The notes under the pieces are model-generated. The model was not told where the DNA came from, did not search any database, and saw only the letters and a program-made list of their open reading frames with translations. The position numbers and the translations under genes were made by a program. A stretch of 64,000 bases of DNA from an uncultured Lachnospiraceae bacterium (lineage in GTDB: Bacteria > Bacillota > Clostridia > Lachnospirales > Lachnospiraceae), in assembly GCA_910588965.1 (NCBI GenBank), contig CAJUSO010000014.1, positions 1-64,000 of the forward strand, in the 5' to 3' direction. Below are positions 1 to 8,301 of this stretch, one piece after another (position 1 is the first letter of the stretch; each line of letters begins with the position of its first letter).

Positions 1-1370
1 AGCGGTTTATGGACGTGATGGTGCTGCCGGAAATGGAGGACGCCCACAGCCGGGAGCGGGCGACGGATGAACTGCCCCAATCCGCCCAAGGGAAGACGAT
101 TATGACCACAGAGCCGAAATTCGTCCCCAAGGAGGCGGCAAAAATTAAGATTAACGACGGCCTGGAGGTCAGCGTACGGCTGATAGACTGCGTAGGCTTT
201 ATGGTGGACGGCGCTTCCGGCCACATGGAAGAGGGTACGGAGCGTATGGTCAAGACGCCCTGGTTTGACTATGAAATCCCCTTTACCCAGGCGGCGGAAA
301 TCGGCACCCAGAAGGTAATCCGGGAGCATTCCAATATCGGGATTGTAATCACTACGGACGGCTCCATTACAGAACTGCCCAGGGAAAGCTATCTCCCCGC
401 GGAAGAAAAGACGGTTGCAAGCCTCAAAAAGCTGGGGAAGCCTTTTATCCTGCTTTTGAATACCCAAAAGCCTTATAGTGCGGAGAGCCAGAAGCTGGCG
501 GAAGAACTGTCAGAAAAGTATGGGGTATCTGCCCTTCCCGTAAACTGTGAGCAGCTGCGCAAGGATGATATCTTCCATATCCTGGAAAGCATCCTATATG
601 AGTTCCCGATTGAGCGGGTGGATTTCTTCCTGCCGAAATGGGTGGAAATGCTGGAAAGTACCCACAAGATGAAAGAGAATGTCATCCAGAACGCCATGCA
701 GGTATTGAAGCAGTTCACCTTTGCGAAAGATGTACGCAATACGGAACTTGTCCCGGAAGGGGAATATATCCGTAGGATGAAGCTTGAGAAAGTGGAACTG
801 TCAAGGGGCTGCGTACAGATCCTAATTGACATTGATGAAAAGTATTACTACGAAAATATGAGCGAGCTTACAGGCGTGCCTATTTCCGGGGAATACCAGC
901 TAATCTCCATGATTAAGGAACTGTCTGGCATGAAGAAGGAATATGACAAGGTAGGGAGCGCCATGGAGGCAGTGAAGCATAAGGGATACGGGGTAGTGAC
1001 GCCGCAGCTTACGGACATTGAGATTGAAGAGCCGGTACTCATCCGGCACGGCAATAAATTCGGGGTGAAGATTAAGGCACAGTCCCCTTCCATCCATATG
1101 ATCCGGGCCAATGTGGAGACAGAGATTGCACCCATTATCGGCAGCGAGGAACAGGCACAGGACCTGATTGGCTATATCAAGGAGTCCCGCGACCAGGAGG
1201 ATGGGATCTGGCAGACGAATATCTTTGGGAAATCCATTGGGGAACTGGTAGAGGATGGGATACGCAGCAAGATAACGATGATGGATGATGAGAGCCAAGT
1301 AAAGCTGCAGGATACGATGCAGAAAATCGTAAATGACAGCAACGGCGGGCTGGTATGTATTATTATATAA
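1..1370 (+). CDS. spoIVA: Stage IV sporulation protein A, 5' end outside window
   Basis: SpoIVA is the ATPase that polymerises on the forespore outer membrane and anchors the spore coat (family knowledge). The frame is open from base 3, so the gene enters from the left. About 455 of a usual 490 or so codons remain, and the N-terminal Walker A loop is not in view. Seen are the GKTIMTTEPKFVP segment, the hydrophobic LIDCVGF strand that follows it, the PSIHMI segment and the conserved GGLVCIII end. The match to B. subtilis SpoIVA is collinear throughout. It marks the organism as an endospore former. Confidence 0.97.
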   Translation, partial: RFMDVMVLPEMEDAHSRERATDELPQSAQGKTIMTTEPKFVPKEAAKIKINDGLEVSVRLIDCVGFMVDGASGHMEEGTERMVKTPWFDYEIPFTQAAEIGTQKVIREHSNIGIVITTDGSITELPRESYLPAEEKTVASLKKLGKPFILLLNTQKPYSAESQKLAEELSEKYGVSALPVNCEQLRKDDIFHILESILYEFPIERVDFFLPKWVEMLESTHKMKENVIQNAMQVLKQFTFAKDVRNTELVPEGEYIRRMKLEKVELSRGCVQILIDIDEKYYYENMSELTGVPISGEYQLISMIKELSGMKKEYDKVGSAMEAVKHKGYGVVTPQLTDIEIEEPVLIRHGNKFGVKIKAQSPSIHMIRANVETEIAPIIGSEEQAQDLIGYIKESRDQEDGIWQTNIFGKSIGELVEDGIRSKITMMDDESQVKLQDTMQKIVNDSNGGLVCIII

Positions 1371-1423
1371 AGGCTGGAAAACTTCCAAATTTGTGAAAAA
1401 CAGCTGGAAATTCAGTTTATTTA

Positions 1424-1432
1424 TGGTATAAT
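1424..1432 (+). promoter_or_regulatory. Extended -10 element (TGGTATAAT)
   Basis: TGG plus a perfect TATAAT lies 50 bases after the spoIVA stop. No good -35 is seen at 16-18 bases upstream (CTGGAA). An extended -10 can do without one. A transcript from here would meet the hairpin at 1456 after about 20 bases, so it would yield a very short RNA or be attenuated ahead of the GH5 gene. Confidence 0.4.
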
Positions 1433-1455
1433 CTTACTAACAGGTTTGCCAAAAG

Positions 1456-1494
1456 CGCATATCCGGAAGAACGGTTGTTGGATATGCGTTTTTT
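1456..1494 (+). terminator. Rho-independent terminator after spoIVA
   Basis: A perfect 9-bp stem (CGCATATCC with GGATATGCG), a 15-base loop and a run of six T fit an intrinsic terminator. It closes the spoIVA transcript and stands before the GH5 gene. Confidence 0.75.
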
Positions 1495-1552
1495 GGTATC
1501 CAGGGCTTGGGCTATAACCATAGCGTGAAAAACACAGACGGAGGGAAAGGCA

Positions 1553-2563
1553 ATGCAAGAAAGGCACAGAGGAACCAAACAGACAGGGATTGGGAAGAAA
1601 TGGATTTATTTTTTGCTTGCTGCCGTATGCGCTGTCCTTTTGGACTGCGGGGCGGCCCAGGCGGCTAAGCTTCCAGCCCTTAAGGTGAAAGGGACGCAGC
1701 TGGTAAACGCCAAAGGGAAGCCGGTCCAATTAAAGGGCGTCAGCACGCATGGGCTCTCCTGGTTCCCGGAATATGTGAACCAGAAATCATTCACCCATAT
1801 CAAGAAGAAATGGAAAGCCAATGCAGTCCGGCTAGCCATGTATACCAGTGAATACAATGGGTATTGCACAGGGGACGCGGCGAACCGCAAGGCTTTGGAA
1901 AAGCGGGTGGACGACGGAGTGAAATATGCGGCCAAAGCAGGGCTTTATGTGATTATTGACTGGCATATTTTAAGCGACGGGAACCCGAAGGCACACCAGA
2001 AGGAGGCTGTAGCCTTCTTCAAAAAGATGGCTGGTAAGTATAAGTCGCATACCAATGTGATTTATGAAATCTGCAATGAGCCGAACGGGGGCACATCCTG
2101 GGCAGATATCAAGTCTTATGCCAAGAAGGTGGTGAAAGCAATCCGCTCTAAGGATAAAAACGCTGTCATACTGATTGGGACGCCCAACTGGTCGCAGGAT
2201 GTGGACCTTGTGGCAAAAAGCCCCCTGAAGGGCTATAAGAACCTGATGTACACGCTGCATTTCTATGCGGGCACCCATGGGACGGATTTGCGTAAAAAAG
2301 CGAAAAACGCGTTGAAGATGGGGCTCCCGCTTTTTGTGTCGGAATTTGGCATTTCAGACGCTTCTGGCAATGGGGCGCTGAACAAGCAGGAAGGGAAGAA
2401 GTGGCTGAAGTTCTTAAAGGAGAAAAAAATCAGCTATATTGGCTGGAGCCTCTGCAACAAAGGGGAAAGCTCCGCCATCCTGAAGCCTTCCTGTAAGAAA
2501 ACAGCTGGATGGAAGGACACAGACCTTACCCCTTGGGGGAAATGGCTGGTAAGGCAATGGTAG
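1553..2563 (+). CDS. Secreted GH5 family beta-glycanase (endoglucanase-like)
   Basis: A glycoside hydrolase family 5 enzyme of 336 residues, probably cutting beta-1,4-glucans outside the cell. An N-terminal signal peptide is visible: basic residues to about 16, a hydrophobic core IYFLLAAVCAVLL, then an AQAA cleavage region near residue 38. The mature part begins with the GTQLVNAKGKPVQLKGV strand common to GH5. The acid/base Glu176 sits in IYEICNEPNG and the nucleophile Glu264 in LFVSEFGI. There is no carbohydrate-binding or anchoring domain. GGAGGG lies 8 bases before the ATG. It appears to be a single-gene unit. The exact substrate cannot be read from sequence. Confidence 0.93.
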   Translation: MQERHRGTKQTGIGKKWIYFLLAAVCAVLLDCGAAQAAKLPALKVKGTQLVNAKGKPVQLKGVSTHGLSWFPEYVNQKSFTHIKKKWKANAVRLAMYTSEYNGYCTGDAANRKALEKRVDDGVKYAAKAGLYVIIDWHILSDGNPKAHQKEAVAFFKKMAGKYKSHTNVIYEICNEPNGGTSWADIKSYAKKVVKAIRSKDKNAVILIGTPNWSQDVDLVAKSPLKGYKNLMYTLHFYAGTHGTDLRKKAKNALKMGLPLFVSEFGISDASGNGALNKQEGKKWLKFLKEKKISYIGWSLCNKGESSAILKPSCKKTAGWKDTDLTPWGKWLVRQW

Positions 2564-2619
2564 GGCGCAGGCCCCTTTAGGATGGCAGCAATCACTTGTG
2601 AGAAAGGATGGTGTTGTGT

Positions 2620-2913
2620 ATGAAAAAGTACAAAAGGACTTCCCTGGAAGTGCAGGCAGTTGCTTATGAAGTTGGGAAAGGGATGGAGGACGGCTTTATG
2701 CCCTGGAGCTCTGTGGTGACTACAGGCTGGATCCGGACAGAACACCTTATCCAGGTTACCCGGGAGGACGGCCTGGTGGTGTGCCCCTTTATCCAGAACA
2801 GAAGGGGGATAATTTTCCTGGGGGAAGGAGACTATATTATTACGGAAATGGATAAGGAGCGCCATGTCTGCGGCAAGGACAAGTTTGCAGAACGGTTTGA
2901 GCCGCTGGATTAG
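2620..2913 (+). CDS. Small conserved hypothetical protein
   Basis: A soluble protein of 97 residues with no signal peptide or membrane segment. The C-terminal half (LGEGDYIITEMDKERHVC..DKFAERFEPLD) resembles the small prophage-type proteins that end in PGDWIIKG..GE..PCKPDIFEKTYE. That likeness is from memory and is only a hint. The start is uncertain: AGAAAGGA at 2601 is 12 bases from ATG 2620 but 6 from an in-frame TTG at 2614, and it abuts ATG 2608. Function unknown. Confidence 0.6.
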   Translation: MKKYKRTSLEVQAVAYEVGKGMEDGFMPWSSVVTTGWIRTEHLIQVTREDGLVVCPFIQNRRGIIFLGEGDYIITEMDKERHVCGKDKFAERFEPLD

Positions 2914-2962
2914 GAAGCATGCACCTTATGGATGGATTTTTACAGGATTTTTACACTGCTGA

Positions 2963-2991
2963 TTGAAAATGGGCAGCTTATGTGGTAGAAT
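2963..2991 (+). promoter_or_regulatory. Sigma-A type promoter of pyrE
   Basis: TTGAAA (2963-2968) and TAGAAT (2986-2991) are 17 bases apart, with a TGG extension before the -10. Transcription should start near 2998, about 48 bases before pyrE. No PyrR-type attenuator hairpins are present in this short leader. Confidence 0.75.
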
Positions 2992-3045
2992 AAGGAAATT
3001 AAGAGAAACGGCTGAGAAGCCCCAATACAGGAGGTTTGGGATAAA

Positions 3046-3720
3046 ATGGAACAATATAAGGAAGAATTTATCGGTTTCATGGTGGACTGCCAGGTGCTGA
3101 AATTTGGCGAATTTATATTAAAGAGCGGGAGGAAATCCCCATTTTTCATGAATGCAGGGGCCTATGTGACAGGCGCCCAGCTCCTGAAGCTGGGGGAATA
3201 TTATGCCAAGGCAATCCATGCCCATTATGGGGATGATTTTGACGTATTATTTGGGCCGGCCTATAAGGGCATCCCTTTGAGCGTTGCCACAACCATGGCT
3301 TACAGCCAGCTCTATGGCAAGGAAATCCGTTATTGTTCCAACCGCAAGGAGGTAAAAGACCATGGGGACACGGGAATCCTGCTGGGGAGCAAGCTAAAAG
3401 ACGGCGACCGGGTAGTCGTGATTGAAGACGTAACTACTTCTGGCAAATCTATGGAGGAAACCGTGCCGATTATCCGTGCCCAGGCAGAAATTGAAATCAA
3501 GGGCCTGATTGTATCTCTGAACCGCATGGAGCGCGGCAAGGGGGAGAAAAGCGCTTTAGAAGAAATCAAGGAGCTGTACGGCTTTGAGGCAAATGCCATC
3601 GTGACCATGCAGGATGTGGTGGAATGCCTGTACCGCAAGCCATATCGCGGGACAGTCTATATTGACGACAGCATAAAAGCCGCCATTGACCAATATTATG
3701 CACAATATGGGGCAAAATAA
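3046..3720 (+). CDS. pyrE: Orotate phosphoribosyltransferase
   Basis: PyrE transfers the phosphoribosyl group of PRPP to orotate to give OMP in de novo pyrimidine synthesis. The protein has 224 residues, a usual length. The PRPP-binding motif VVVIEDVTTSGKS lies near residue 125, and the flexible loop and N-terminal KFGEFILKSGRKSPFFMNAG segment are typical of the bacterial enzyme. AGGAGG lies 11 bases before ATG. The gene stands apart from other pyr genes and is followed after 29 bases by a tiny membrane protein gene, so the two may share a transcript. Confidence 0.95.
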   Translation: MEQYKEEFIGFMVDCQVLKFGEFILKSGRKSPFFMNAGAYVTGAQLLKLGEYYAKAIHAHYGDDFDVLFGPAYKGIPLSVATTMAYSQLYGKEIRYCSNRKEVKDHGDTGILLGSKLKDGDRVVVIEDVTTSGKSMEETVPIIRAQAEIEIKGLIVSLNRMERGKGEKSALEEIKELYGFEANAIVTMQDVVECLYRKPYRGTVYIDDSIKAAIDQYYAQYGAK

Positions 3721-3749
3721 AGAAAATAAGAAAATCAGGAGAAATGGAC

Positions 3750-3908
3750 ATGAATGATAATGAGAAGACCTATAAGATGCTGACAATGGCGGGAGCTGGG
3801 AATATTGCCCTTGGCATTGTAGTCCTGGTGACAGGCGTTGCATGCGGCGTGCTGGCAATTATAAACGGCGCAAGGATATTAAAGCGCAAATCTGATATCA
3901 TATTTTAA
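3750..3908 (+). CDS. Tiny single-span membrane protein (52 aa)
   Basis: A 52-residue frame with a hydrophilic N-terminus (MNDNEKTYKM), one hydrophobic segment of about 24 residues (IALGIVVLVTGVACGVLAII) and a basic tail (ARILKRK). AGGAG at 3737 is 8 bases from ATG 3750 and only 2 from ATG 3744, which favours 3750. It sits between pyrE and a VanZ-like gene and ends 11 bases before the latter. Hydrophobicity pattern, ribosome binding site and tight spacing support it as real. Function unknown. Confidence 0.6.
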   Translation: MNDNEKTYKMLTMAGAGNIALGIVVLVTGVACGVLAIINGARILKRKSDIIF

Positions 3909-3919
3909 GGGATGGAAAA

Positions 3920-4393
3920 TTGAAAAAGGACTATCGAAAAGCGCTCCGGGTATGCAGCAAAATCCTGTTTGGGATTTATATTATATGCCTGGCTTATTTC
4001 CTCTTCTTTGCAGAGAGCACAGGCCGTACCTTTGAAGGCAGGAGTTACCACTACAACCTGGAGCTGTTTAAGGAAATCAGGCGTTTTATCGTATACCGGC
4101 ATACTTTAGGCACACGGGCAGTCGTACTGAACCTGTTTGGGAACATCGTGGCATTCATCCCTTTCGGGTTCTTCCTCCCGGTGCTATACCCCAAATGCAG
4201 GTCTGTCCTGTTCACGGTGTTTTTCAGCTTTGAATGCAGCCTTATGGTGGAGACCATCCAACTGGTATCTAAAGTAGGGAGTTTCGACGTGGATGATATG
4301 CTCTTGAATACGGTTGGCGGCTTTCTGGGCTGCCTGGCTTTTTTCTGGATGAATCGGATAAGGAGATCTTATGAGGCGAAGGAAAAGGAATAG
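3920..4393 (+). CDS. VanZ-like family membrane protein, TTG start
   Basis: A protein of 157 residues with about four membrane spans in the order of the VanZ-like family: GIYIICLAYFLFF, NLFGNIVAFIPFGFFLP, a span rich in Phe, then DVDDMLLNTVGGFLGCLAFF. The NxxGN..FxPFGxxLP and DVDDxLLNTxGxxxG motifs are family hallmarks. The start is TTG at 3920: the nearby ATG at 3912 runs into a stop, and AAGGGATGG gives good spacing to the TTG. VanZ proteins are linked to glycopeptide (teicoplanin) tolerance in some hosts, but most homologues have no known role. Confidence 0.85.
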   Translation: MKKDYRKALRVCSKILFGIYIICLAYFLFFAESTGRTFEGRSYHYNLELFKEIRRFIVYRHTLGTRAVVLNLFGNIVAFIPFGFFLPVLYPKCRSVLFTVFFSFECSLMVETIQLVSKVGSFDVDDMLLNTVGGFLGCLAFFWMNRIRRSYEAKEKE

Positions 4394-4694
4394 TTATAAG
4401 TTTGCAGGAATGAAGCATTCCAAGCGTGGGAAAGTTTCCCTGGCTTTGGCAATGCTGTCGCTCTTTGCAGGGATTGGGATGGTGGCATTTTCCGTGGGGA
4501 GCCGTGGGAATGCCACCATTTATGTAGGGAGCGCAGGGCTGTTCTCCCTATGCCTGGCGGCCGTGTCCTTGGTAGTAGGGCTTTCCAGCCTGCGGGAAGA
4601 TAGCTTTAAGCTGTTCCCGGTGTTGGGGAGCCTTTGCTCTGCCCTAATCCTGGCAGGATGGGTAGCCATCTATGTGCTGGGTTTTTACGGATAG
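4371..4694 (+). CDS. Membrane protein of unknown function, three spans
   Basis: A protein of 107 residues with a very basic N-terminus (MRRRKRNSYKF..HSKRGK) and three hydrophobic segments near residues 22-42, 47-70 and 82-103. It overlaps the VanZ-like gene by 23 bases, with its AGGAG inside that gene, so translation is probably coupled. It resembles a small Lachnospiraceae family that I believe is catalogued as DUF6142, though that name is from memory. No catalytic motif is seen. Confidence 0.7.
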   Translation: MRRRKRNSYKFAGMKHSKRGKVSLALAMLSLFAGIGMVAFSVGSRGNATIYVGSAGLFSLCLAAVSLVVGLSSLREDSFKLFPVLGSLCSALILAGWVAIYVLGFYG

Positions 4695-4742
4695 CAAGGG
4701 AGCGGCTGATAAAAGGTTAATTTAGAAAGGTAGGTAGAAAAC

Positions 4743-6812
4743 ATGGGTTATCAGGAGATTTGGCAGCCATACCGGGAAGAAGTAGAAGAGCGTTTTCCGC
4801 TGGTAATGGAACGGCTTCGGCTGGTGAGCCAGGAAGAAACGGTTAAGGATGCGTACCTTAGCTATTTCCGGCATGTGGCCGCTTTTTTGGTAAAGTTAGG
4901 GGAGTTGGGGGAAGAAATCCTATCCAGGGATTGGAATTCTGTCAGCCTGGAGGAGCTGAAGCAGGAAAACCACAGCCTATATGAAGACATCCTCCCAAAA
5001 CATTATGGGGAAAGCTATGGGAACCCAGCCTTTGCGGCCGAGCGCCTGGGGGAAGGGCTTGGGAAGCTTCTGTCTGCCCTCTATGCAGATATACGTTCTT
5101 TGATTCCCTATGCCTATGAAGGGCGCCTGTATGAGATTACCCTATTCAGTGAACTGTTTGTGGAGATTTACAACATATTTGAGGCAGAGGGAACCCCAGG
5201 GGAAGAGGAAGTCCAAAAGGTTATCTACTGGTTTTTCCATGATTACGGGGAAGTTTTCACCGAGATTGGGATATTGTCCCAGAATTGCCCGGAAATGGAT
5301 TTCTTTACCCGGATAATTATGGACAGCGATTTGGATGATTTGCGTTACCTTTACCGTTATGGGGCATATATTACGGAAAATGAACTTGGGACGGCAGAAT
5401 TCCTCAATGGGATGTCCCAGGAAGAAATCCAGTCTATGGCCAGCACTTATACCGAAGGTTACCGGATTGGCTTCCAGGTAACAGGGAAGGATCTGTCCAA
5501 AAAGAAATTTGTAGACCTCCGCTATCCCATTGGCTTTGAGCGGATGGTGCGGGCTGCTATCCAGAATTTTGGAAAGATGGGGCTTTTGCCGGTGGCCATG
5601 CGGGGCGGGGAGTTCTCCTTCCAGGAAAGAGGTGCCCGTGCCCTGTCTGTTGGGAGCGTTGCCCCAAACCGCCAGTACCTCTACGACCACAAGGCAGACA
5701 AAGCAGCTTATTGGGACAAGGCCTTGGTGGAACGGTGGCTGGAAGCGCTGCGGACGGCTTACGAGGGGCGCAAGGAAGAGGCAGCCTTCTATTCAGGCCA
5801 TGCTGTGATTGAGACCTTTGGGGAGGAAGGCTTTGAGCCAAAGGCAAACCCTTATGCCTACCAGTTCACCGAAAAGCAGCAGAAGCTAAACGTATACTAT
5901 GCCAACACGTCCTCTGAAATCAGCAACTGCTACGTCCGGAAGGATGAGTACAGCTTTACGATTATCGCTTACCCAATCCCTGCCATCGGAAAACAGTACA
6001 AAGAGATTTTTGCAAAGACTGTGGAGGTAAATACGCTGGATTATAAGCTTTACCAGGGCATGCAGCAGAAAATCATCGACGTGCTGGACCAGGGCGTGGC
6101 AGTCCGCATTACTGGGAAGGGGGAAAACCGGACAGACCTTACGGTTTCCCTGCGCCCCTTAGGGGATCCCCAGAAGGAGACCCTCTTTGAAAACTGTGTG
6201 GCAGACGTCAATATCCCCGTAGGGGAAGTCTTTACATCCCCGAAGCTAAAGGGGACCAACGACCGCCTCCATGTGACCCAGGTATACCTGAAAGGGCTGA
6301 AGTACCTGGATCTGGAAGTGGATTTCCAGGATGGGATGATCAGCCGGTATTCCTGCAGGAATTTCAGCACAGAGGAAGAAAACCAGGCTTTCCTGAAGGA
6401 AAACCTGCTGAAACACCATGATACGCTGCCAATGGGGGAATTTGCCATTGGGACGAATACCACGGCTTACAGGATGGGGATTGACTACAAGATACAGGAT
6501 AAGCTGCCTATCTTGATTGCAGAGAAAACAGGCCCCCATTTCGCTGTGGGGGATACCTGCTACAGCTGGGCAGAGGATGTAGCCGTATTTAATCCAGATG
6601 GGAAGGAAATTGTGGCAAGGGACAATGAGGTTTCGCTGCTTAGGAAAGAAGATGTGGGGAAAGCATACTTTAACTGCCATACGGATATTACCATCCCCTA
6701 TGACGAATTGGGGAGCATTACGGTCCTAAGGCAGGATGGGAGCGCCGTGGACGTCATCCGGGATGGGAAATTCGTGGTGCCAGGGACAGAAAGGCTGAAC
6801 GCCCCCTTATGA
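4743..6812 (+). CDS. M29-type metallo-aminopeptidase with long N-terminal domain
   Basis: A protein of 689 residues whose C-terminal half carries the metal site of peptidase family M29 (aminopeptidase T/AmpS). Glu495 lies in IPVGEVFTSP, Glu566 in MGEFAIGTNT, His599 in GPHFAVGDTC, and His646 and Asp648 in CHTDITIPY. The order and rough spacing match the five ligands of Thermus aminopeptidase T. Family members are usually near 400 residues. Here about 330 extra, mostly helical, residues precede the catalytic part and have no motif I recognise. There is no signal peptide, so a cytosolic role in peptide breakdown is likely. AGAAAGG precedes the ATG. Confidence 0.85.
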   Translation: MGYQEIWQPYREEVEERFPLVMERLRLVSQEETVKDAYLSYFRHVAAFLVKLGELGEEILSRDWNSVSLEELKQENHSLYEDILPKHYGESYGNPAFAAERLGEGLGKLLSALYADIRSLIPYAYEGRLYEITLFSELFVEIYNIFEAEGTPGEEEVQKVIYWFFHDYGEVFTEIGILSQNCPEMDFFTRIIMDSDLDDLRYLYRYGAYITENELGTAEFLNGMSQEEIQSMASTYTEGYRIGFQVTGKDLSKKKFVDLRYPIGFERMVRAAIQNFGKMGLLPVAMRGGEFSFQERGARALSVGSVAPNRQYLYDHKADKAAYWDKALVERWLEALRTAYEGRKEEAAFYSGHAVIETFGEEGFEPKANPYAYQFTEKQQKLNVYYANTSSEISNCYVRKDEYSFTIIAYPIPAIGKQYKEIFAKTVEVNTLDYKLYQGMQQKIIDVLDQGVAVRITGKGENRTDLTVSLRPLGDPQKETLFENCVADVNIPVGEVFTSPKLKGTNDRLHVTQVYLKGLKYLDLEVDFQDGMISRYSCRNFSTEEENQAFLKENLLKHHDTLPMGEFAIGTNTTAYRMGIDYKIQDKLPILIAEKTGPHFAVGDTCYSWAEDVAVFNPDGKEIVARDNEVSLLRKEDVGKAYFNCHTDITIPYDELGSITVLRQDGSAVDVIRDGKFVVPGTERLNAPL

Positions 6813-6851
6813 TAAAACCTTAAAGCCAACGGAAGGGCAGGTGATTTTTTT

Positions 6852-7643
6852 ATGAAGTATTCAGAAAATCCAGGAAAACAATACCATATCCAAGTAGGGA
6901 AGGGGGATGTGGGCAAGTATGCCATCCTGCCGGGAGACCCGAAGCGGTGTGCAAAAATCGCACAGTATTTTGAAGATCCCAAGCAGATGGCAGACAGCCG
7001 GGAATACGTCACTTATACGGGATATTTGGATGGCGTGAAGGTAAGCGTGACCTCCACAGGCATTGGCGGGCCGTCGGCAGCGATTGCGCTGGAAGAACTG
7101 GTCCTGTCAGGCGCAGACACCTTTATCCGTGTGGGCACCTGCGGCGGCATGCAGGAACATGTTATGAGCGGCGATGTGGTCATTGCCAGCGGGGCCATCC
7201 GGATGGAAGGGACCAGCCGGGAATACGCCCCCATTGAATTCCCAGCAGTAGCAGACATCCAGGTTGTGAACGCGCTGGCAGAAGCCGCCCAGAAACTGGG
7301 GCAAAGCTTCCACGTGGGCATTGTACAATGCAAAGACTCCTTTTATGGGCAGCATTCCCCAGAATCGAAGCCTGTCAGTTATGAACTGCTGCATAAATGG
7401 GAAGCCTGGAAACGCCTGGGATGCCTTGCTTCTGAGATGGAATCGGCGGCCTTATTCGTGGCGGCCAGCAGCCTGCATGTCAGGATTGGCTCCTGTTTCC
7501 TGGTAATGGCAAACCAGGAGCGGGAGAAGGCCGGCCTTAGCAACCCTGTAGCCCATGACACGGACATGGCTGTGCGCATTTCCATTGAAGCGCTCCGAAA
7601 GCTAATCAAAGAGGATGCTGCAGCATCCCTATCTAAAGCCTAG
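6852..7643 (+). CDS. udp: Uridine phosphorylase
   Basis: A nucleoside phosphorylase of the PNP/UDP family, 263 residues. It splits uridine with phosphate to uracil and ribose-1-phosphate. GDPKR near residue 25 binds phosphate. The [17 protein letters not shown] signature lies near residue 68, [10 protein letters not shown] follows, and [12 protein letters not shown] near the C-terminus is the nucleoside-binding segment. Cytidine deaminase, which supplies uridine, is encoded 134 bases downstream, so the pair forms a pyrimidine salvage step. Confidence 0.92.
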   Translation: MKYSENPGKQYHIQVGKGDVGKYAILPGDPKRCAKIAQYFEDPKQMADSREYVTYTGYLDGVKVSVTSTGIGGPSAAIALEELVLSGADTFIRVGTCGGMQEHVMSGDVVIASGAIRMEGTSREYAPIEFPAVADIQVVNALAEAAQKLGQSFHVGIVQCKDSFYGQHSPESKPVSYELLHKWEAWKRLGCLASEMESAALFVAASSLHVRIGSCFLVMANQEREKAGLSNPVAHDTDMAVRISIEALRKLIKEDAAASLSKA

Positions 7644-7684
7644 GCATATGCAGAGCCTGCCGCAGCAAGGTAAGGAACCGCACA

Positions 7685-7763
7685 TTGCAGATAGGCAGAA
7701 CCCACATGTGCGGGGGCGGCGGTTGCAGATAGGCAGAACCCACATGTGCGGGGCGGCGGTTGG
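7685..7763 (+). repeat. Two tandem copies of a 38-bp unit
   Basis: Two head-to-tail copies of a unit that starts TTGCAGATAGGCAGAACCCA and ends GGGGCGGCGG (7685-7722 and 7723-7759). They are identical except for one G in the G run. Each copy carries the palindrome CACATGTG. The second copy ends just before the cdd ribosome binding site. Confidence 0.9.
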
Positions 7764-7777
7764 AAAGGAGGAACCCT

Positions 7778-8194
7778 ATGGAAAAAGAAATGGTGGAGGC
7801 ATTGATAGAGGCAGCGTCTGCACAGCTGCAATATTCTTATGCGCCTTATTCCGGCTTCAAGGTTGGGGCTGCGCTATTGGCGCAGGATGGGACGGTTTAT
7901 ACAGGCTGCAATATTGAAAATGCCGCCTTTACCCCTACAAACTGCGCAGAGCGGACAGCGTTTTTCAAGGCTGTCAGCCAGGGAGCCAGGGAATTCCAGG
8001 CGATATGTATCCTAGGCGGGCCTGACGGGAAGCTGGAATCTTATACGCCTCCCTGCGGCGTATGCCGCCAGGTTATGATGGAATTCTGCGACCCGGAAAA
8101 ATTTTTGGTAATCCTAGGCACTGGGAAAGGGGACTGGACGGTTTACCCGCTCAAAGACCTGATGCCTATGGGCTTTGGCCCAGATAACCTATAA
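7778..8194 (+). CDS. cdd: Cytidine deaminase
   Basis: Converts cytidine and deoxycytidine to uridine and deoxyuridine in salvage. The protein has 138 residues, the usual length of the homotetrameric type. The zinc site is complete: CAER (near residue 53) with the catalytic Glu, and PCGVC (near residue 88). The YSPYSGFKVGAALL-like opening and the GCNIENAA substrate segment are present. AAAGGAGG lies 6 bases before ATG 7778, which rules out an in-frame TTG at 7760. It follows udp and the short tandem repeat. Confidence 0.95.
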   Translation: MEKEMVEALIEAASAQLQYSYAPYSGFKVGAALLAQDGTVYTGCNIENAAFTPTNCAERTAFFKAVSQGAREFQAICILGGPDGKLESYTPPCGVCRQVMMEFCDPEKFLVILGTGKGDWTVYPLKDLMPMGFGPDNL

Positions 8195-8235
8195 GCCTTT
8201 CAGGCATGCCTGCCAAGGCGCTTACAGAATACATA

Positions 8236-8264
8236 TTGTAAAAGAAATTAAAGCGTGATATAAT
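8236..8264 (+). promoter_or_regulatory. Sigma-A type promoter of the DUF234 ATPase gene
   Basis: TTGTAA (8236) and TATAAT (8259) are 17 bases apart, with TGA before the -10. The transcript should begin near 8271. That excludes the GTG at 8272 as a normal start and supports ATG 8302. Confidence 0.75.
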
Positions 8265-8301
8265 ATGCAGTGTGGAAAATACGCCTACGATGGAGGAAAC
8301 C

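Noticed and set aside
2992..3045. PyrR-type attenuator before pyrE
   Set aside because: The leader is under 50 bases and shows no anti-terminator or terminator stems.
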